A stretch of DNA of 64,000 nucleotides from assembly GCA_032209605.1 (NCBI GenBank), contig JASFXZ010000033.1, positions 216,001 to 280,000 on the forward strand, read 5' to 3'. The stretch comes from Mactromeris polynyma. Its lineage: Eukaryota > Mollusca > Bivalvia > Venerida > Mactridae. Positions 59,801-64,000 of this stretch are shown here, piece by piece. The notes under the pieces were generated by a model. That model was given only the letters and a program-made list of their open reading frames with translations, was not told where the DNA came from and searched no databases. The first letter of the stretch is position 1, and every line of letters begins with the position of its first letter. Both the position numbers and the translations under genes were made by a program.

Positions 59801-61124
59801 TCCACCAGGACACGTTTCATAGCTCTTAACTGCATTTAGTCAAAGTTATGCCCCCTTTTCACTTAGAATTCTGGTTAAGTTTTTGTCTGCTTTTTCTCAG
59901 TAACTGTTTTTTTTCTCCCTCACAACAACAACAAAAATATTTTTTTTACTTTTGTATTTTGTTTGTTTATAACTCCGATACAACAAGGGGTGGGGATGGT
60001 TCCAACTGAAAACAATTTTTTACTTTATCAATTTTTTTAATTTCTAAACTCACAACAACAAAAAATTGTTTTTACTTTTCCATTTTTCTTTATTCTAAAC
60101 TCGCAACACAACAAAAGTCTTCAAGAGGTGTGTGTGGCGATGGGGTCCTATTATGTTCGTGATGGGTGAAAAAAAACACCTTCAGGCAGGGGCGGTTTCC
60201 AACCCCCGCCCCCCCCCCCCCTCAATTTTTTTACTTTTTCATTTTTTTTTTATTTCTAAACTCACAACAACAAAAGTCTTTGGGTGTGTTCCAACAATTT
60301 TTATTAAAATTCTTCGGAACAAACCCCCTCCCTCACATCAGGCACCTGCAAGCGGTGCTCTTGTTTTTAAATTTTATATTGAGCTTGATATTTGAAATTA
60401 ATAATTATTAATCATAGTGTCTACAGTCAATTTTGGAATGTGACATAATAGTGCTTGTATCGATCAATATTGACCCTTTTTAGACCTAATGCGGGTTGGA
60501 CATATTTGTGAAGCAGGGTACTGTCACTATGTCATACTGTGGGTAATAATTGTGTCATACTGTGGGTAATTGTGTCATACTGTGGGTAATTGTGTCATAC
60601 TGTGGGTAATTGTGGTAGTCTGTTACAACGCTGAACACATCAAACTGTTAAATTGTATTTTCTGTGGTGTTGAAGATGACTGTGACAACTATTTTTGTGA
60701 CCATATACACACAACTTCTGACCCAAGTTAATTTACACGAAAATGATGTCAGGTCGCTGTGGTGTAGTGGTTAGCATAACGGACCGGCAATCTGTAGACC
60801 TGGGTTTGATTCCCGGTAGCGCCATTGACCGAATTTTCGTGTTTCTCAAACATGACTTTATTTCTGTAGCAACTTTTCCTTCTTTTTTAAATCAGAATAT
60901 TAAGAATGATTAATTTGAAATGTTTTTGTGTTATACTTTAGACTGTAGAAAAAAGTGATGAATGTGGGAAAACAGTTGGATGTTTTCATGACTGTGATGC
61001 TAGTGGTAAATGTGGATTTTTACTGACTTGGAAAGATGAAGGTGAAGATATTGCTCTGTCATTATCCTGTAAACGTGGAACCAGCTCATTCTGTGCTATA
61101 GGATTGTCAAAAGATGATAAAATG
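23628..61124 (+). CDS. Reeler + multi-DOMON protein, FRRS1-like (13 exons, 3' incomplete)
   Basis: Joined exons: 23628-23811, 24490-24620, 26911-27005, 32950-33088, 34881-35069, 37014-37115, 38814-38988, 46419-46525, 47835-48023, 50550-50648, 56365-56560, 58972-59078, 60942-61124. All introns are GT-AG and all phases fit, giving 632 codons with no stop. Residues 1-18 look like a signal peptide. Residues about 19-160 form a Reeler domain (ACGTMTPGHG, FKGFFIQPR, FNWTSPSS, YTVVQTKAVYW). A short repetitive linker follows, then DOMON 1 (184-374), DOMON 2 (375-571) and the start of DOMON 3 (572-632). In the FRRS1/SDR2 family, Reeler and DOMON precede a membrane cytochrome b561 ferric reductase; that part is not in the window, so enzyme activity is not shown. 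Secretion or surface location is inferred. DOMON 1 and 2 arose by tandem duplication. Confidence 0.88.
24044..24310. repeat. Intron 1 minisatellite, 19 bp x 14
   Basis: Units GAGTCTTGACAGGTTGGAT with TTGCT/TGGAT/TAGAT variants. It begins soon after a pseudo-acceptor (TTATTTCCAG, ending near 24029). Confidence 0.95.
24490..24620 (+). CDS. Exon 2: Reeler domain
   Basis: Acceptor CTATTTTAG at 24481-24489, donor CTCG|GTGAGG. Joined in phase with exon 1 it reads VTLSATGGSTFKGFFIQPRK and continues to NPCDGS, matching the central Reeler strand pair and its conserved Cys. Confidence 0.9.
24621..25857. other. Intron 2, unique part
   Basis: Holds a small hairpin at about 24887-24955 (AGGATTAACTGGTTAACC with its inverted counterpart AACCAGTTAATC) and a short duplicated GGACAAAGGGAAAGAACTCT at about 24757-24807. 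No extra exon seen. Confidence 0.6.
25858..26910. repeat. Intron 2 minisatellite carrying the exon 3 acceptor, 44 bp x ~24
   Basis: Units with ATTAACAAACACTGTATTAT and then ATGGCATTGTTTGTATTTCAG-type ends. The final unit ends exactly at the exon 3 acceptor (26910), so most units display a good pyrimidine-AG acceptor; a minority read TATTTGAG. Confidence 0.95.
26911..27005 (+). CDS. Exon 3: Reeler domain
   Basis: Reads VTALCHNSPDVKTSVKFNW and then TSPSSDEGDIKFV, the Reeler H...S...F-W-TSP signature. Acceptor TTTGTATTTCAG, donor GT|GTAAGT, ends in phase 2. Confidence 0.9.
27361..28110. repeat. Dispersed repeat with ~176-bp internal units (x4)
   Basis: Starts with an inverted GCCCCC...GGGGGC pair and a GTCTGTCTGTCTGTC run. 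Four diverged units of about 176 bp follow, each with TGCAAAGTTATGGCCCTTGA. This type is familiar from bivalve genomes. Intronic. Confidence 0.7.
28252..31125. repeat. Intron 3 minisatellite, 59 bp x ~49
   Basis: Core AGGTCTCACAGTGCAGCCAT then TCAGGCAATGAATTACAGTC. A few binary variant sites (CTCACA/CTTACA, GGCA/GACA, TACC/TACA/TCCC, TGAT/TTAT/TAAT) are shuffled among otherwise identical units. Confidence 0.97.
31126..31640. repeat. Dispersed repeat with 161-bp units (x3)
   Basis: Three units spaced 161 bp, each with GTGAAAATGTTTGTGGGCAT and ATAATATCTCGGCCAAGTT. The ATGGCCCTTGAATTATCC part resembles the repeat at 27361-28110. Confidence 0.75.
31851..32800. repeat. Intron 3 minisatellite, 38 bp x ~25
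   Basis: Core TTCGACTGTTTGCCCTCGTA, then TGTGGGTGGAATGCAACC. An A-rich run (31803-31844) precedes it. Stop-free repeats give open frames up to 356 codons on both strands; these are artefacts. Confidence 0.97.
32950..33088 (+). CDS. Exon 4: end of Reeler domain and Thr/Pro linker
   Basis: Completes the split Val codon, then reads YTVVQTKAVYWILQDSS, the last Reeler strands. A linker TDASTDAPTDAPTDVPP follows, coded by imperfect 12-nt repeats. It is rich in Thr, Asp and Pro and may be an O-glycosylated spacer. Acceptor AATGGTAG, donor CAG|GTACAT, phase 0. Confidence 0.85.
33089..33866. other. Intron 4, unique part
   Basis: No exon or repeat array recognised before the hAT element. Confidence 0.5.
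33867..34517. mobile_element. Second non-autonomous hAT-type element
   Basis: Terminal inverted repeat TAGGGCTG; perfect 8-bp target duplications TTGTAAAG at 33859-33866 and 34518-34525. The left end TAGGGCTGTAACGAGTA is typical of hAT MITEs. At 651 bp it has no transposase. It lies in intron 4. Confidence 0.87.
34881..35069 (+). CDS. Exon 5: DOMON 1, first part
   Basis: Reads INRDAACEVTKSCFPS and then CDFLVTWKSL...YWIGVGFSDNPKM, the first DOMON strands with four Cys before the TW motif. 63 codons, phase 0 at both ends. Nucleotide-identical to exon 9 except one silent change. Confidence 0.92.
35222..35303. repeat. 82-nt near-perfect hairpin (copy A)
   Basis: Inner arms 35237-35257 and 35268-35288 pair perfectly over 21 bp around a 10-nt loop. 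Outer arms 35222-35233 and 35292-35303 pair over 12 bp, with a 3x3 internal loop. An identical hairpin lies at 48176-48257. It is either a palindromic mobile-element part or a small-RNA precursor; no evidence decides. Confidence 0.8.
35304..35702. other. Intron 5, unique part (copy A)
   Basis: Closely matches 48258-48673 in copy B; no exon. Confidence 0.6.
35703..37013. repeat. Intron 5 minisatellite made of the exon 6 acceptor, 38 bp x ~34
   Basis: Units contain GGAAATGATAGTGTTG plus a TATTTTGATATATTTAC part, with either TTTACTAG or TTTACAG before GGAAA. The array runs into exon 6, whose first 19 nt equal the unit. Units nearest the exon (from about 36600) are the TTTACAG type. Confidence 0.95.
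37014..37115 (+). CDS. Exon 6: DOMON 1, second part
   Basis: Reads GNDSVVACVANNSVVETRVA and ends ANKLLSN. The GNDSVV start is the conserved DOMON turn after the -KM of exon 5. 34 codons, phase 0. The last two thirds differ strongly from exon 10. Confidence 0.9.
37159..38056 (-). mobile_element. Mariner-like element, truncated (copy A)
   Basis: The left terminal repeat starts CGAGGGTTGATCCAGAATTA after a TA. The transposase is read on the minus strand. The far end is lost near 38056. Its left end is also present in copy B, so it predates the duplication. Confidence 0.8.
37375..38045 (-). pseudogene. Mariner transposase pseudogene
   Basis: From the 5' side the minus strand reads FTTPEKTRVNKSGAK, then MFMDKQRMLLSHVVPKAQTL with NAEYFSK (central mariner motifs). 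An AT-rich microsatellite insertion of about 80 bp follows, then LLHMDNAPPH (second catalytic Asp), a frameshifted PYSPDLALMD segment, FAVFPDIKRQLRG and the C-terminal KWIKHHEKCVSAQGKYFEKM. The order matches mariner (DD34D) transposases. The N-terminal DNA-binding half is missing and frameshifts break the rest. Confidence 0.85.
38057..38451. other. Intron 6, unique part (copy A)
   Basis: Pairs with 51605-52010 of copy B at very high identity; no exon. Confidence 0.6.
38452..38577. repeat. Unexpanded two-unit precursor of the copy B array
   Basis: Two units sharing AAATATACAATGGTTGTGAT and TTATACACAGCTGAA. The same place in copy B has expanded to more than 4 kb. Confidence 0.9.
38814..38988 (+). 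CDS. Exon 7: DOMON 1, third part
   Basis: Acceptor CCAAATTTGCAG, then SKFGVTSVSQSLSDGILSCT, FRRKRNFTLADGAL and FFDLSTEWYLLVAHGPAVQ, the C-terminal DOMON strands ending in the conserved A-H-G. Donor AAG|GTAAGT, phase 1. Lacks the seven-codon insert of exon 11. Confidence 0.92.
39181..40726. repeat. Intron 7 G-rich minisatellite, 18 bp x ~86 (copy A)
   Basis: Core GTTTGTGGTGTAGATAGG with GTGCTGTGGATAGGGG variants. GGG or GGGG recurs every 18 nt on the + strand, with almost no C there. Copy B keeps about two units. The 18-bp period and lack of stops give a 562-codon plus frame and part of an 837-codon minus frame. Confidence 0.97.
40727..41563. repeat. Intron 7 minisatellite, 27 bp x ~31 (copy A)
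   Basis: A derivative of the preceding array: TTGTGGTGTAGATAGAGAAT plus GTAGGGG or GTAGGTG. Copy B has a single unit at about 56777-56803. Confidence 0.95.
41564..42378. other. Intron 7, unique part (copy A)
   Basis: Shared with copy B from about 41685 on; no exon. The place where copy B took a SINE is empty here (AAAGACGATAATTTG near 42150). Confidence 0.65.
42379..43937 (-). mobile_element. 5'-truncated LINE inserted in copy A only
   Basis: A minus-strand element whose 3' tail reads (AGAAC)n on the + strand at 42380-42400. In copy B the empty site reads GAATATC, 11 further bases, then GAAAGGTG, so insertion removed about 11 bp and made no target duplication. Same tail type as the LINE at 16690-18985. 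Confidence 0.88.
42564..43886 (-). CDS. Non-LTR reverse transcriptase, C-terminal fragment
   Basis: Motifs in order: LRQGEIMSPMLFSLFVEDL, LLFADDMVIFGKS (catalytic FADD box), NYLGTVLSYTG, and a C-terminal CQFCNTGDIEDEYHFIIICP zinc-knuckle-like segment. The frame extends a little upstream of 43886 (CVRNCNEYSD) to the truncation point. The endonuclease and early RT blocks are missing, so it is a dead fragment although the remaining frame is open. It shares the RT order and tail type with the LINE at 16705-18288 but is clearly different in sequence. Confidence 0.88.
   Translation of the reverse strand: MRQGEIMSPMLFSLFVEDLELYLQKNVDTGLEIDDIVLIVLLFADDMVIFGKSPHELQMNLNLLHDYCNTWGLTVNTAKTKVMVFRKRGMYPNEAFIYDGNILEAVDNFNYLGTVLSYTGSFTLNEEYLVGKALKALNVLQSNCRKLKFTPKILCQLFDAFVGSIIWYAAEIWGYNKCKSLERIHLKFCKQVLYVRNNTSNVGVYGELGRYPLYISRYVRIIKYWCKLLNTDNIILNRVYKQALYDSNNGTINWITNIKKMLVNHGFLDAWEYPDSLNVNMFINVFKQRVIDCFIQNWHADKEKNGVLDLYKNLKLNFQYEDYLDILTLSLRHVITKLRISAHSLRIHTGRYSRNRINRNERVCQFCNTGDIEDEYHFIIICPCFHDLRKVFIKQYYYVRPNMFKFLELLQLRNKNMLCKLAIYYKKALIIRNNVLNNIN
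44228..44869. other. Intron 7, further unique part (copy A)
   Basis: Contains one unit (44169-44227 just upstream) of the 51-bp repeat expanded in copy B, a poly-C run at about 44300 and a dispersed-repeat segment (GTCGGTCAGTCCGTCGGTTG). No exon. Confidence 0.6.
44870..46285. mobile_element. PIF/Harbinger-type element inserted in copy A only
   Basis: 31-bp terminal inverted repeats starting TGGTAGGTTCCCACTGCCGA on the left and TGCTAGGTTCCCACTGCCGA on the right, with one mismatch. Flanked by TTA at 44867-44869 and 46286-46288; copy B has the uninterrupted site with a single TTA. Both subterminal regions are packed with CGATC/CGACC motifs. A 3-bp TTA target duplication fits PIF/Harbinger. Confidence 0.9.
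45332..45538 (+). pseudogene. Harbinger (ALP1/HARBI1-like) transposase N-terminal remnant
   Basis: After an acidic and Arg-rich start, the frame reads REIWVRQWLTRRPLYGQYDQ and LLQELNREDHNAYKKL. This resembles the segment before the DDE domain of ALP1-like/Harbinger transposases (W-V-R-P-W-x-x-R-R-P-x-x-G-x-Y pattern). A stop follows and no catalytic domain exists in the 1.4-kb element. Nearby minus-strand frames have no domain I recognise. Confidence 0.7.
46419..46525 (+). CDS. Exon 8: DOMON 1, end and linker
   Basis: Acceptor TTTTCTTTCAG. Reads GSITKHAEYPKISTKKINFL then DSGESTPPPDKDMG. The G-x-I-x-x-H motif closes the DOMON fold; the PPPDKD tail is a spacer to the next domain. Donor GGA|GTATGT, phase 0. 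Confidence 0.9.
46517..46783. repeat. 89-bp x 3 repeat spanning the exon 8 donor
   Basis: The first unit starts inside exon 8 (GACATGGGA, then GTATGTTGTATC). The next two, at 46606 and 46695, repeat the last nine exon bases and the donor. Copy B has the same with 90-bp units. Confidence 0.92.
46784..47741. other. Intron 8, rest, to the duplication junction
   Basis: Contains a dispersed repeat (TCAGTAACTATTCATGGTAG, AAAGTTATGCCCCC) and an A/C-rich low-complexity stretch with repeated ACAACAAAAGTCTT. The junction to copy B is at about 47741. Confidence 0.6.
47835..48023 (+). CDS. Exon 9: DOMON 2, first part
   Basis: Encodes the same 63 residues as exon 5; the single difference is silent (CCA to CCT, Pro). 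Same splice sites. Confidence 0.92.
48176..48257. repeat. 82-nt hairpin (copy B)
   Basis: Identical to 35222-35303, including loop and internal mismatches. Confidence 0.8.
48258..48673. other. Intron 9, unique part (copy B)
   Basis: Counterpart of 35304-35702; carries a small local insertion near 48350 (TGTACTGTTTCATCG). No exon. Confidence 0.6.
48674..50549. repeat. Intron 9 minisatellite made of the exon 10 acceptor, 38 bp x ~49
   Basis: Homologue of 35703-37013, about 0.56 kb longer. A diagnostic unit (TTGATTATTTTGATATATTA) occurs at 48721 and 49443, indicating an internal block duplication of 722 bp. It runs into exon 10 with TTTACAG. Confidence 0.95.
50550..50648 (+). CDS. Exon 10: DOMON 2, second part
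   Basis: Reads GNDSVVACVANNGDVLPRVA and ends NQLLSS; 33 codons, one fewer than exon 6. The first 36 nt equal exon 6. The rest has eight replacements and one codon loss against one silent change. Confidence 0.9.
50692..50838 (-). mobile_element. Mariner-like remnant (copy B)
   Basis: Left end shared with the copy A mariner; the homology stops at GACGAATT near 50838. Confidence 0.75.
50839..51604. other. Sequence unique to copy B replacing mariner body
   Basis: 766 bp here stand where copy A has 751 bp of mariner (37306-38056). The minus strand near 51333-51250 encodes ERARAVGMMQAGTHLRQVG, like the N-terminal helix of Tc1-type transposases, so this may be part of another DNA transposon. No terminal repeats found. 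Confidence 0.5.
51605..52016. other. Intron 10, unique part (copy B)
   Basis: Near-identical to 38057-38460; no exon. Confidence 0.6.
52017..56115. repeat. Intron 10 giant minisatellite, 41/45/46-bp units, ~4.1 kb (copy B)
   Basis: Every unit has AAATATACAATGGTTGTGAT and ACATTGTTATACACAGC. Between these lie GGAA, GGGTTTGA/GGGTTTAA or GGGTTTGAA, giving three unit lengths. The order of length variants at about 52320-53830 recurs at 53830-55319, less one 41-bp unit. Copy A has two units. Confidence 0.97.
56365..56560 (+). CDS. Exon 11: DOMON 2, third part, with a seven-codon insert
   Basis: Same as exon 7 except Lys-Asn near the start and a GC-rich in-frame insert. The loop reads GALGRRRRAAEDEAKFF where exon 7 has GALENEAEFF. 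No silent changes. Donor AAG|GTAAGT, phase 1. Confidence 0.92.
56740..57300. other. Intron 11, first part (copy B)
   Basis: Contains the 2-3 leftover units of the array expanded at 39181-41563 in copy A (56752-56815), then sequence shared with copy A from about 56850. Confidence 0.7.
57310..57513 (-). mobile_element. 5'-truncated SINE inserted in copy B only
   Basis: Same family as 16272-16563 but without the tRNA head. AAAGACGAT occurs at 57301-57309 and 57505-57513. Copy A has an uninterrupted AAAGACGATAATTTG, giving a clean empty site. Truncation lies at a GAAAGAC stretch shared by SINE and target. Confidence 0.85.
57514..57978. other. Intron 11, middle part (copy B)
   Basis: Contains the empty site of the copy A LINE at about 57735 and repeated TTCGAG/GTTCGA motifs at 57770-57960. 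No exon. Confidence 0.6.
57979..58285. repeat. Minisatellite, 51 bp x 6 (copy B)
   Basis: Core ATCATCTGTTGTGCTATTGC plus TGTATTTATGTATGCC. Copy A has one unit (44169-44227). Being a multiple of 3, it opens three frames of 100-157 codons with hydrophobic repeats; not treated as genes. Confidence 0.95.
58286..58971. other. Intron 11, last part (copy B)
   Basis: Poly-C run and dispersed-repeat segment as in copy A, then the empty PIF/Harbinger site GCTTATGCAATTG near 58838. No exon. Confidence 0.65.
58972..59078 (+). CDS. Exon 12: DOMON 2, end and linker
   Basis: Like exon 8 but with one silent change (ATA to ATC) and Pro to Arg (STPPRDKDMG). Donor GGA|GTATGT. Confidence 0.9.
59070..59340. repeat. 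90-bp x 3 repeat spanning the exon 12 donor
   Basis: Homologue of 46517-46783. The exon end GACATGGGA and donor recur at about 59160 and 59250. Confidence 0.92.
59341..60751. other. Intron 12, across the right edge of the duplication
   Basis: Homologous to copy A up to about 60231, then single-copy. Holds dispersed repeat, A/C-rich low complexity, and four copies of a TGTCATACTGTGGGTAAT repeat at 60526-60612. No exon. Confidence 0.6.
60752..60824 (+). other. tRNA-like sequence (tRNA-Ala-like; SINE head or pseudogene)
   Basis: 73 nt with A box TGTAGTGGTTAGCA, B box GGGTTTGATTCCC and a five-pair anticodon stem around CCGGCAA (GGC in anticodon position). Position 33 is C instead of U and the acceptor stem has at least two mismatches, so a working tRNA gene is unlikely. 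It sits in intron 12. Confidence 0.55.
60942..61124 (+). CDS. Exon 13: DOMON 3, first part
   Basis: Acceptor TTATACTTTAG. Reads TVEKSDECGKTVGCFHDCD, then CGFLLTWKDEGEDIALSL and FCAIGLSKDDKM. It aligns with exons 5 and 9 (Cys pattern, TWK, IGLS/VGFS, -KM at the end) but is far more diverged, so it is an older repeat. 61 codons, phase 0, donor ATG|GTATCT. The next exon is beyond the window. Confidence 0.9.
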
Positions 61125-61485
61125 GTATCTAGGATTATTTTATGAAATTATACTTTTTAAGTATTTTAAAACTCATGCAGCTCTCTTATATACTTAAAAT
61201 ATATTCACACTAAGATTTTTAAAATTCAGTCTCTTTTGTGAACACATTTTATGTGAAATATGATGGTTCAATGTCCCCCTGTTCAAAGTCACAGTTTACA
61301 AAATGTAATAGGTAAATACAATTAAATGAATGTTTCACTATGATAATGCTATGTACTGAAATGGTATTATTACATGTTTATTGTTATACTAACATGTGTC
61401 CGTTGGGAAAGAACAATTACAACAGGAAACATCAGACTAGAGGTTAACAACATCAATATTGACTCTTGCATTATACAGATGCAGG
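61125..61485. other. Intron 13, unique part
   Basis: AT-rich; nothing recognised. Confidence 0.5.
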
Positions 61486-63118
61486 TTTTCTGGTTCCGAC
61501 CAGCTTGGCCCTCTTGTTGTGATAGGATTTTCTGGTTCCGACCAGCTTGGCCCTCTTGTTGTGATAAGATTTTCTGGTTCCGACCAGCTTGGCCCTCTTG
61601 TTGTGATAGGATTTTCTGGTTCCGACCAGCTTGGCCCTCTTGTTGTGATAAGATGTTCTGGTTCCGACCAGCTTGGCCCTCTTGTTGTGATAAGATTTTC
61701 TGGTTCCGACCAGCTTGGCCCTCTTGTTGTGATAAGATGTTCTGGTTCCGACCAGCTTGGCCCTCTTGTTGTGATAAAATTTTCTGGTTCCGACCAGCTT
61801 GGCCCTCTTGTTGTGATAAGATTTTCTGGTTCCGACCAGCTTGGCCCTCTTGTTGTGATAAGATGTTCTGGTTCCGACCAGCTTGGCCCTCTTGTTGTGA
61901 TAGGATTTTCTGGTTCCGACCAGCTTGGCCCTCTTGTTGTGATAAGATTTTCTGGTTCCGACCAGCTTGGCCCTCTTGTTGTGATAAGGTTTTCTGGTTC
62001 CGACCAGCTTGGCCCTCTTGTTGTGATAAGGTTTTCTGGTTCCGACCAGCTTGGCCCTCTTGTTGTGATAAGGTTTTCTGGTTCCGACCAGCTTGGCCCT
62101 CTTGTTGTGATAAGATGTTCTGGTTCCGACCAGCTTGGCCCTCTTGTTGTGATAGGATTTTCTGGTTCCGACCAGCTTGGCCCTCTTGTTGTGATAGGAT
62201 TTTCTGGTTCCGACCAGCTTGGCCCTCTTGTTGTGATAAAATTTTCTGGTTCCGACCAGCTTGCCCCTCTTGTTGTGATAGGATTTTCTGGTTCCGACCA
62301 GCTTGGCCCTCTTGTTGTGATAAGATTTTCTGGTTCCGACCAGCTTGGCCCTCTTGTTGTGATAAGATTTTCTGGTTCCGACCAGCTTGGCCCTCTTGTC
62401 GTGATAAGATTTTCTGGTTCCGACCAGCTTGGCCCTCTTGTTGTGATAAGGTTTTCTGGTTCCGACCAGCTTGGCCCTCTTGTTGTGATAAGGTTTTCTG
62501 GTTCCGACCAGCTTGGCCCTCTTGTTGTGATAGGATTTTCTGGTTCCGACCAGCTTGGCCCTCTTGTTGTGATAAGATGTTCTGGTTCCGACCAGCTTGG
62601 CCCTCTTGTTGTGATAGGATTTTCTGGTTCCGACCAGCTTGGCCCTCTTGTTGTGATAAGATTTTCTGGTTCCGACCAGCTTGGCCCTCTTGTTGTGATA
62701 AGATTTTCTGGTTCCGACCAGCTTGGCCCTCTTGTTGTGATAGGATTTTCTGGTTCCGACCAGCTTGGCCCTCTTGTTGTGATAGGATTTTCTGGTTCCA
62801 GCTTGGCCCTCTTGTTGTGATAAGATTTTCTGGTTCCGACCAGCTTGGCCCTCTTGTTGTGATAAGATTTTCTGGTTCCGACCAGCTTGGCCCTCTTGTT
62901 GTGATAAGGTTTTCTGGTTCCGACCAGCTTGGCCCTCTTGTTGTGATAAGGTTTTCTGGTTCCGACCAGCTTGGCCCTCTTGTTGTGATAAGGTTTTCTG
63001 GTTCCGACCAGCTTGGCCCTCTTGTTGTGATAAGATTTTCTGGTTCCGACCAGCTTGGCCCTCTTGTTGTGATAGCATTTTCTGGTTCCGACCAGCTTGG
63101 CCCTCTTGTTGTGATAAG
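61486..63118. repeat. Intron 13 minisatellite, 42 bp x ~39, subfamily 1
   Basis: Core TTTTCTGGTTCCGACCAGCT then TGGCCCTCTTGTTGTGATAA. One unit near 62797 has lost CGAC. The 42-bp period gives open frames up to 691 codons on both strands, which are artefacts. Confidence 0.97.
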
Positions 63119-63430
63119 ATTTTCTGGTTCTGACAATCTCTGCCCTCTTGTTGTGATAGGATTTTCTGGTTCCGACATTCTCCGCCCTCTTGTTGTGATA
63201 AAATTTTCAGTTTCTGACATTTTCCACCCTCTTGTTGTGATAAGATTTTCAGCTTCTGACATTCTCCGCCATATTGTTGTGATAAGATTTTCAGCTTCTG
63301 ACATTCTCCGCCCTCTTGTTGTGATAAGGTTTTCTGGTTCTGACATTCTCCACCTTCTTGTTGTGATAAGATTTTCAGCTTCGGACATTCTCCACCGTAT
63401 TGTTGTGATAAGATTTTCAGCTTCTGAAAT
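63119..63430. repeat. 42-bp array, diverged transition units
   Basis: About seven units with TTCAGCTTCTGACATTCTCC-type sequence, more varied than either side. Confidence 0.9.
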
Positions 63431-64000
63431 CTCTGCCCTCCTTTTGTGATAAGTTTTTAGGTTCTGACAATCTCTGCCCTCTTGTCATGATAAGGTTTTC
63501 AGGTTCCAACAATCTCTGCCCTCTTGTCATGATAAGGTTTTCAGGTTCCAACAATCTCTGCCCTCTTGTCATGATAAGGTTTTCAGGTTCCAACAATCTC
63601 TGCCCTCTTGTCATGCTAAGGTTTTCAGGTTCCAACAATCTCCGCCCTCTTGTCATGATAAGGTTTTCAGGTTCCAACAATCTCTGCCCTCTTGTCATGA
63701 TAAGGTTTTCAGGTTCCAACAATCTCCGCCCTCTTGTCATGATAAGGTTTTCAGGTTCCAACAATCTCTGCCCTCTTGTCATGATAAGGTTTTCAGGTTC
63801 CAACAATCTCTGCCCTCTTGTCATGATAAGGTTTTCAGGTTCCAACAATCTCTGCCCTCTTGTCATGATAAGGTTTTCAGGTTCCAACAATCTCTGCCCT
63901 CTTGTCATGATAAGGTTTTCAGGTTCCAACAATCTCCGCCCTCTTGTCATGATAAGGATTTCAGGTTCCAACAATCTCCGCCCTCTTGTCATGATAAGGT
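63431..64000. repeat. 42-bp array, subfamily 2, runs off the window
   Basis: Uniform units with TTTTCAGGTTCCAACAATCT and CTGCCCTCTTGTCATGATAA, about 13 copies, continuing past the end. Confidence 0.95.

Larger units (their letters stand above)
47742..60231 (+). repeat. Tandem segmental duplication, copy B (DOMON 2 cassette)
   Basis: A ~12.5-kb direct repeat of 34788-47741 with exons 9-12 in the same order and phase. Non-repeat intron parts differ only by scattered bases, so the duplication is recent. Confidence 0.93.

Noticed and set aside
61370..63992. Open frames of 191-691 codons on both strands in the 42-bp array
   Set aside because: Same cause: a 42-bp stop-free unit. There is no domain, and the frames begin and end with the array.

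Overview
This window looks like eukaryotic nuclear DNA from a lophotrochozoan, most likely a bivalve mollusc. Evidence: AT-rich sequence, GT-AG introns, tRNA-derived SINEs with a mollusc-like 3' tail, dispersed repeats of the type common in bivalve genomes, non-LTR, Tc1/mariner, hAT and PIF/Harbinger elements, and very many minisatellites. By my own addition, tandem arrays fill about 24-25 kb of the 64 kb. The species cannot be told from the sequence.

One host gene is supported. It is on the + strand, with its first coding exon at 23628 and its 3' end beyond the window. Thirteen coding exons (23628-61124) join in phase to 632 codons without a stop. They encode a signal peptide, a Reeler domain (exons 1-4), a short Thr/Asp/Ala/Pro linker, and DOMON domains: DOMON 1 (exons 5-8), DOMON 2 (exons 9-12) and the start of a more diverged DOMON 3 (exon 13). 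This is the layout of ferric-chelate reductase 1 (FRRS1/SDR2)-like proteins with extra DOMON repeats. A C-terminal cytochrome b561 part, if present, would lie downstream.

Layout. 1-23.6 kb: no host coding exon; a non-autonomous hAT element, SINEs, a degenerate Tc1-like element (13.2-14.8 kb), a 5'-truncated LINE (16.7-19.0 kb) and large minisatellites at 8.0, 9.0, 10.1-13.0, 19.3-20.2 and 22.1-23.1 kb. 23.6-34.8 kb: Reeler exons, with arrays of 19, 44, 59 and 38 bp in the introns and a second hAT element. 34.8-47.7 kb (copy A) and 47.7-60.2 kb (copy B): a direct tandem duplication of a whole four-exon DOMON cassette with its introns. 60.2-64 kb: DOMON 3 exon, a tRNA-like sequence and a 42-bp array that runs off the end.

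The most interesting signals: (1) several intronic minisatellites carry copies of the gene's own splice junctions, most clearly the exon 6/10 acceptor with 19 nt of exon; (2) the two DOMON cassettes have nearly identical introns and some identical exons, but replacement changes cluster in exons 6/10 and 7/11; (3) homologous minisatellites have expanded reciprocally, one huge in copy A and nearly absent in B, another the reverse; (4) copy-specific LINE, PIF/Harbinger and SINE insertions have their empty sites in the sister copy, which dates them after the duplication. Everything rests on reading the sequence; no search or alignment program was run.
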